This document shows, piece by piece, positions 59,241-64,000 of a stretch of DNA of 64,000 nt (its first letter is position 1; every line of letters begins with the position of its first letter). This DNA is from Reticulitermes speratus (Eukaryota; Arthropoda; Insecta; Blattodea; Rhinotermitidae). A model generated the notes under the pieces. It was not told the DNA's origin and ran no database searches. It worked only from the letters and a program-made list of their open reading frames with translations. The position numbers and the translations under genes are program-made. Location of the stretch: NCBI GenBank assembly GCA_021186555.1, contig JAJKFL010000013.1:41169144-41233143 (forward strand), read 5' to 3'.

Positions 59241-61671
59241 TAGCTCGGTGTGACAGAACTACCTATGCTTCCAGTTTTTATTTATGTAGATTTGTTTGCC
59301 TAAACCATCTGTACCAACATGTAATCCATATGATGTACTATTTTGACTAATATCTTACCACCTTGAGATGCTTACATTATCACCATGTATTATAATTGTC
59401 AATGGAATGCCATCTGTCATATCTTATTACAACATGTAATGTTTGTCAGTTAATATTACCATATATTGTGTATCCATCATATTTTGTAATGTGTCATACT
59501 GGTCATTATGAAGATAGAAAATTTGAAGGTGCAGAATATTAGCCGAGGCACATGGTATGCGTAACATACTCTTAGTTGGTGCTGTGTATGCATCACATAT
59601 TAAGTGCAGTAGATGATTTATATAATAAAATTTGAAAAAAATGTCATACTAGAATAGTATACAGTTAATGAAGTTTATAATTTCACGTTTTACAGTTACA
59701 GAGGAAAATGGTAGGCTCCAACTAAACTATGCTTCTTTCTAATAAACAGTTCCATTTATGTGTGTGCAGATCTCTGCTATACCTATCTTGTAAGGTGACA
59801 GAACTAATTTCACACTTAAGGATATACATGATGGAGGCACCTCATGTTGAGAATTATGACTGGGTAAGGGAACCTGCAGTTTAACTCAATATTTACTGTT
59901 CTCAATGTCTGAACTTCAGTGCAGATGAAGGTTTCAGTCATTGCACAGAATAGTCTACAGCCTAAATATGCTCCTGCCCCTATGTATGAATGAAAGTCTG
60001 CTGTCTTGTACTCAGACCAGAAGTTCCTCAGAGCCAACAAAATTAAAGTGGTTTATTCACAGGACTTTTTGTAATGAAAGCAGTTTTCTTCCTTTACACG
60101 GACTTTACTTGTATTGAAGCTAGCAAAAAAAATTCTCCCTGCCCTACAGTGTGCCGATTCTGGCAAACATTTTCAAAGGATAGGGCAGTTTTTAAAATAT
60201 TATCTCAATTAATTGTTGTTGTGTTTTTAAAGATAAAAATAGGCAATAAACAGCCAGTGACAGAAAGGGAATGATAATGAGTCATTGTATTATTAGAAAA
60301 GTTTGTCTACGTGGCTGTCATGGTTTCCGTATGCTTTAATGTGCCCCCATGAACCATATGTTTACATGGTCCTGATCTAGGTGATGCTTCTCCATTATAT
60401 ATGGGGACATTCTATAATTGAATAAGCAGATACACAGGTGATTTACCGCCCGACGCCTTACAGCTTTTGAATAATGACTCATGATAAAGGGGAAAGTTTG
60501 CTTGTGTTTGTATATATACCACTGCAAAGTCTTGAATTTGTCATTGGTTCTCAAACTGCTTCCATTCACAATTGCATACAGTCCAGTGTATGTACACAAA
60601 TATCCAAATGAATCATCCTGTGTGGAATTGTGATTCTTCTTAAGTCTTTCTGGTTTTGAGCTAACATATAATCATCTTTGAGGAAACATTCTAGGAAGTG
60701 TTACATTGGAATACTCAGATTAGGTATACATTGTTTCTTCATCTGATTGATACATGATTGGTAAGTCTACTTTGATAACATTTTAGCTTGTTATCCAGGC
60801 ATATGATTTTTTATTCATTTGTGAAAAATGACTGTGGCTGCAACAGTGATAATCTTCATATTGAAGAAAAATGTTTCTGACACGTTCTGACAGTGGGCAT
60901 ATTTTTTATGTCAGGAATTTCTGAGCATTGAACATTTTGTATGTAAAATTTGCTTGAACTGAGAAACAGCTTCAGGTTATAAGTATTATCATAATTCTGA
61001 TACCATGTATCAGTTTATTTCATGAGTACAATCTGATGTTGAGAAATATCTACTGTGTAAAGATCAACTGCACTGGCTTTAGAAGCAGGAGACCTAGCTA
61101 CATATTTTGAAATATTTTTGGATTATCAATGTAAATGTTTTAATGTAGATTTAGCTGAAGTTGCTAAGAGTTCATGTTGTAGAAGTTCCATCACATATAC
61201 TGGCATTTGACAGAGAAGCCATGTAAACAGTGATGAACTACGTCCAATGTTATACATGTCTGTTAGCTTGAAAAACCAGCACAATACATAACTTGTCAGC
61301 TCTTGTGGTGTCCACAATTCATTTTCGTAAATTAAATATTAATTGTCTCCTCTCTCCCATAATGACACAATAATTTGTCATCACGTCTGTGTAATATATA
61401 ATGTCTTTCTTTTGTACATATATTCTTGTTCTTTTTTGTAAAAGAGAATTATGTAACTATAGAAACCAGAAAGATCATGTTTTCTGGAAATAAATTATTG
61501 TTGGGAGATCCAGTCAGATGGAGCCAAGGTTACTGTATTGATACCACACAATCCAGTCTCTTACCTTACCTTTTCCGCCCACCTGGCAAGACTGTGTAAG
61601 TCCACTTCTGACATGGAAGTACCCATAGCATGGGATTCCATTTACTCTTCATGATAAAGTGTCCCAGGCAT
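59241..61671. other. AT-rich non-coding DNA
   Basis: Open frames are short (87 codons or fewer) and unrecognisable. Confidence 0.5.
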
Positions 61672-61899
61672 GCACCCAGAATTGTTGACCGTTGTGGGTG
61701 GGGGAGCCTGACCCTGATGGTAAATGTAATTTATATTTGACTTTCTAAACTGTCTTATAAAAATTGTGTCATAAATATAACTGTAATCACAAGGTCCAAT
61801 CTTTCTGCAAAACCTCTTTTTTGTTAAATTTCAATTTGGTGGGGGGGGAGGGGGGGGGCTGCAGCCCGTCGGCCCTTCCCACTTTGGGTGCGCGCCTAA
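61672..61899. mobile_element. Possible MITE with AGGC-GCACCCA ends
   Basis: AGGCATGCACCCA at about 61672 and the reverse complement of the right end, AGGCGCGCACCCA, form short terminal inverted repeats about 227 bp apart. The right end contains a G run. Confidence 0.4.
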
Positions 61900-63224
61900 A
61901 GTGTTAATGAGTAGGGACCAAGAAATGACACCTACATATGAACCCTTTCTTGCCAAATGTCAACAACAGTTGATGTGTAGTGTGCAGTTTAAAATGTCAA
62001 AGTATGCTCAATTTGTCACCAATAACATGCCTAGTAATGACGGCCATTTAAGTTCTTGTCTTTTTCAGAGTGCTGCGGGTATTAATTCCAACATGAAAGG
62101 GTGAACCACAGCTCGGGGTGTGATGTTGCACAAATTCACATACCTTAGACTTTTGCAGAAGTCAGGGATCATGAAGTGTAGCAAAATATCTTCACTGTCT
62201 CCAGTTAGTCTTGAAACTGTTACTTTTAGCATGGAAACCCAGCACCTTACTCCCATACCACACTTATTAATTTTCTGAGATAGTAGAAAATGAAATCCAG
62301 GTACCATAGTTTTGATGATTCAGTTCCTGTAAGTAATGCATTTAGGAACTGTGTCAACATTGAATTTTTTACGTTTTGTATATTTAAAGTCACTGTTATT
62401 TGGTTGGATCAGTGGTCCAACCCTTGTGACTAAATGTAAATTTTTGCAGAACCCCTGTAAAGTAAAAGTGTACTTCGTGGGTGCACAAATGAAATAAAAC
62501 CTTTTAAAACAAAAATGGTAAAAAGGTAAAGCAATTCATCCACCTAACAAGATGTACATTTTCTCAATGATGGTATTTTACACTGTTTAGTATTAGGTAG
62601 TTTTTCATTCTTTGGGAGGACTGCAACATTCAGTTTCTCCCTCATCTACATATTCTGTTGATCTGTACCTGTAGGACTATATCTGGCTACTCCATGAAGA
62701 AATTTCATTTGGTTGTCTTTGATCTGTTATTATTGATGAATTAATATAACTAGGTATAGATTTTGTATGGAAATACGGCATAAATAAATCCATAACAATT
62801 ATGCAGCGTTATTTAACATGTTAAAATTTACATAGCTGGAGCATATGCAAACTTTCACAACATACAGGCAGAAGAAATCTACAACAGAAGAAATTATACA
62901 CAGAAAATTAATACAAATTGCCTGATTTGTTTTATTTAAAATTTCTACTAGGCCTTACCAATTACATATACCAGAAACTCTTATGATGAAATAAAACAGA
63001 GAGAAAAGGAAAATGAGGAAATAAAGAATGTTCCAGGAAGGATTACATGGAAGTCTGATAAGGTGATGTGGTGAAAGCAATTAGAAAGAAGAATATAGAG
63101 ACTGACTAAGGGTTATGATGAAGAGGTTAAGGACATGGGGAAGGGTGAATTATGGAAGAATAAAAATGTATTGAAGAAGAACTAAAGAAGAATGAGGAAT
63201 GGTAGAAAATAACTGGCAACTAAC
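61900..63224. other. Non-coding, nothing recognised
   Basis: AT-rich. Part may be the 3' UTR of the minus-strand BMP gene. Confidence 0.5.
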
Positions 63225-63285
63225 TAATTAACTAATTCCATGGTGCAAAGTGTTTCTAGAGAAGCTAATAGGTCCCCAGCTAGTG
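63225..63285 (-). mobile_element. LINE family 2, 3' terminal scrap
   Basis: The reverse complement reads GGGGACCTATTAGCTTCTCT, then CCATGGAATTAGTTAATTAG, matching the end of 46187-46705. Confidence 0.6.
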
Positions 63286-63547
63286 GATAAAGTACCCACA
63301 TTTTATTTTAACTCAAAAGTTCATTACCATGTCCACAAGCATTGGTTCCTAATCTGAGCCGGCTGAATCCAGACCTTTGTTACTGGATACTGTTTACATA
63401 AGAAATATGGGAATCTGACAGTGTGCAGTTATCATATGCACCTTACCAAAATTCTGAACCTGTGTAAGGTGTTTATTTCAAAATGTACCATTTATACTGT
63501 TTTAGCTTTGGAGGTGTAAAGTCATGTATTCACAGACTGCATTCACT
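63286..63547 (-). other. Probable 3' UTR of the BMP-like gene
   Basis: Directly downstream (minus sense) of the stop codon. TTTATT, giving AATAAA on the minus strand, occurs near 63471 and 63302, and these are candidate poly(A) signals. Confidence 0.45.
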
Positions 63548-63781
63548 TCATCGGCAGCCACACTCGGCCACTACCATGTCCTGGTAGCTGAAGCGATATG
63601 TGAGGACTCCTTTTTGGTCGACATAAAGCACAGAGATGGGCTCTAGTCGTGTGGGAACACAACAAGCCCGGGACACCTTGGCTGGGGACACACTGTGCAG
63701 GAGGGTCTGGACAATGGCATGTTTTGTTGGGGACAGATGTTCACTCACGGGAAAGAAACATTTGCCAGTGCACTGGAATGC
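63548..63781 (-). CDS. Terminal exon of a TGF-beta/BMP ligand, BMP9/BMP10-like
   Basis: The minus-strand exon begins after TTGTTGTTTCAG| and runs 77 codons to TGA (TCA at 63548-63550). It encodes AFQCTGKCFFP, PTKHAIVQTLLHS, ACCVPTRLEPISVLYVD and QDMVVAECGCR. Six of the seven cysteine-knot cysteines are present in order (CxGxC, CC, CxCR). The first, with the prodomain and furin site, must be in an upstream exon beyond the window. SPTKHAIVQTL, the spacing, and the AECGCR end resemble BMP9 (GDF2) and BMP10 more than Dpp, Gbb or activins. The product would be a secreted dimer signalling through Smad-linked receptors. The splice acceptor is phase 0. Confidence 0.92.
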   Translation of the reverse strand, partial: AFQCTGKCFFPVSEHLSPTKHAIVQTLLHSVSPAKVSRACCVPTRLEPISVLYVDQKGVLTYRFSYQDMVVAECGCR

Positions 63782-63952
63782 CTGAAACAACAATAATGTG
63801 AAATTAGAATATTAGTAGAAAATATAGGCTACATTAAGATAGGAAAATTAAAATTGAAGTTATAAACAATTAAACATAAACATGTTGCAATAGGTTTCGA
63901 AATTATTAACAATTACATTAACAGTTGTAAGATGTCTGAAGGAAGAACATTA
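63782..63952 (-). other. Intron of the BMP-like gene (incomplete)
   Basis: Upstream of the terminal exon on the minus strand; it continues past the window. Confidence 0.75.
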
Positions 63953-64000
63953 CAGTGGACCCTCGAACTTCGAACGGTTTGATGTTCGAACAACTTGAAA
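63953..64000. mobile_element. Start of a pogo/Tigger-like element cut by the window edge
   Basis: TACAGTGGACCCTCGAACTT then CGAACGG and TTCGAACAACTTG: a CAGT-type terminal repeat preceded by TA. Confidence 0.55.

Noticed and set aside
1..64000. CRISPR array or bacterial operon
   Set aside because: The only regular direct repeat is the 49-bp array, which has no variable spacers, and the genes are spliced animal genes.

Overview
The window looks like nuclear DNA from an insect, most likely a cockroach, termite or related polyneopteran. The basis is spliced animal genes with long introns, dense tRNA-derived SINEs, 5'-truncated non-LTR retrotransposons, pogo/Tigger, mariner and hAT-like relics, and a repeat encoding the FEVLTAVMMK peptide that I know from blattodean sequence. 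No bacterial or organellar features are present, and most short open frames lie inside repeats.

Two protein-coding genes are supported. The first is on the plus strand: a Regnase (ZC3H12/MCPIP-type) endoribonuclease. Six exons between 41939 and 52818 join in a perfectly consistent phase and give 709 residues. The order is an acidic N-terminus, a UBA-like N-terminal domain, a NYN/PIN RNase domain with every expected catalytic aspartate, a CCCH zinc finger, a Pro/Ser/His-rich linker and a conserved C-terminal domain. No in-frame ATG lies in the first of these exons, so at least one exon is further upstream. A candidate is 18579-18635, behind a promoter-like segment with CCAAT and CRE elements; it would make the first intron about 23 kb. 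The second gene is on the minus strand at the right edge: the terminal exon (63548-63781) of a TGF-beta/BMP ligand most like BMP9/BMP10. The two genes are convergent.

Layout: 1-17.8 kb is repeat-rich non-coding DNA. 17.8-18.64 kb is the candidate promoter and first exon. 18.64-41.94 kb is repeat-rich sequence, probably the first intron, including a 13-copy 49-bp minisatellite at 29.65-30.28 kb. 41.94-52.82 kb is the Regnase body. 52.8-63.5 kb is AT-rich 3'/intergenic DNA. 63.5-64 kb is the BMP exon and its upstream intron. CpG is frequent up to about 40.7 kb and scarce afterwards, as expected if the right-hand part has long been methylated in the germ line.

The most unusual non-coding signal is a dispersed family of roughly 100-base units. 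Each has a hammerhead-ribozyme-like core (CTGATGA, a hairpin, then GAAACATGT) followed by a conserved GTGCATTTGTTGGT-like tail. Several copies sit inside large, locus-specific hairpins. They may be remnants of Penelope-like elements.
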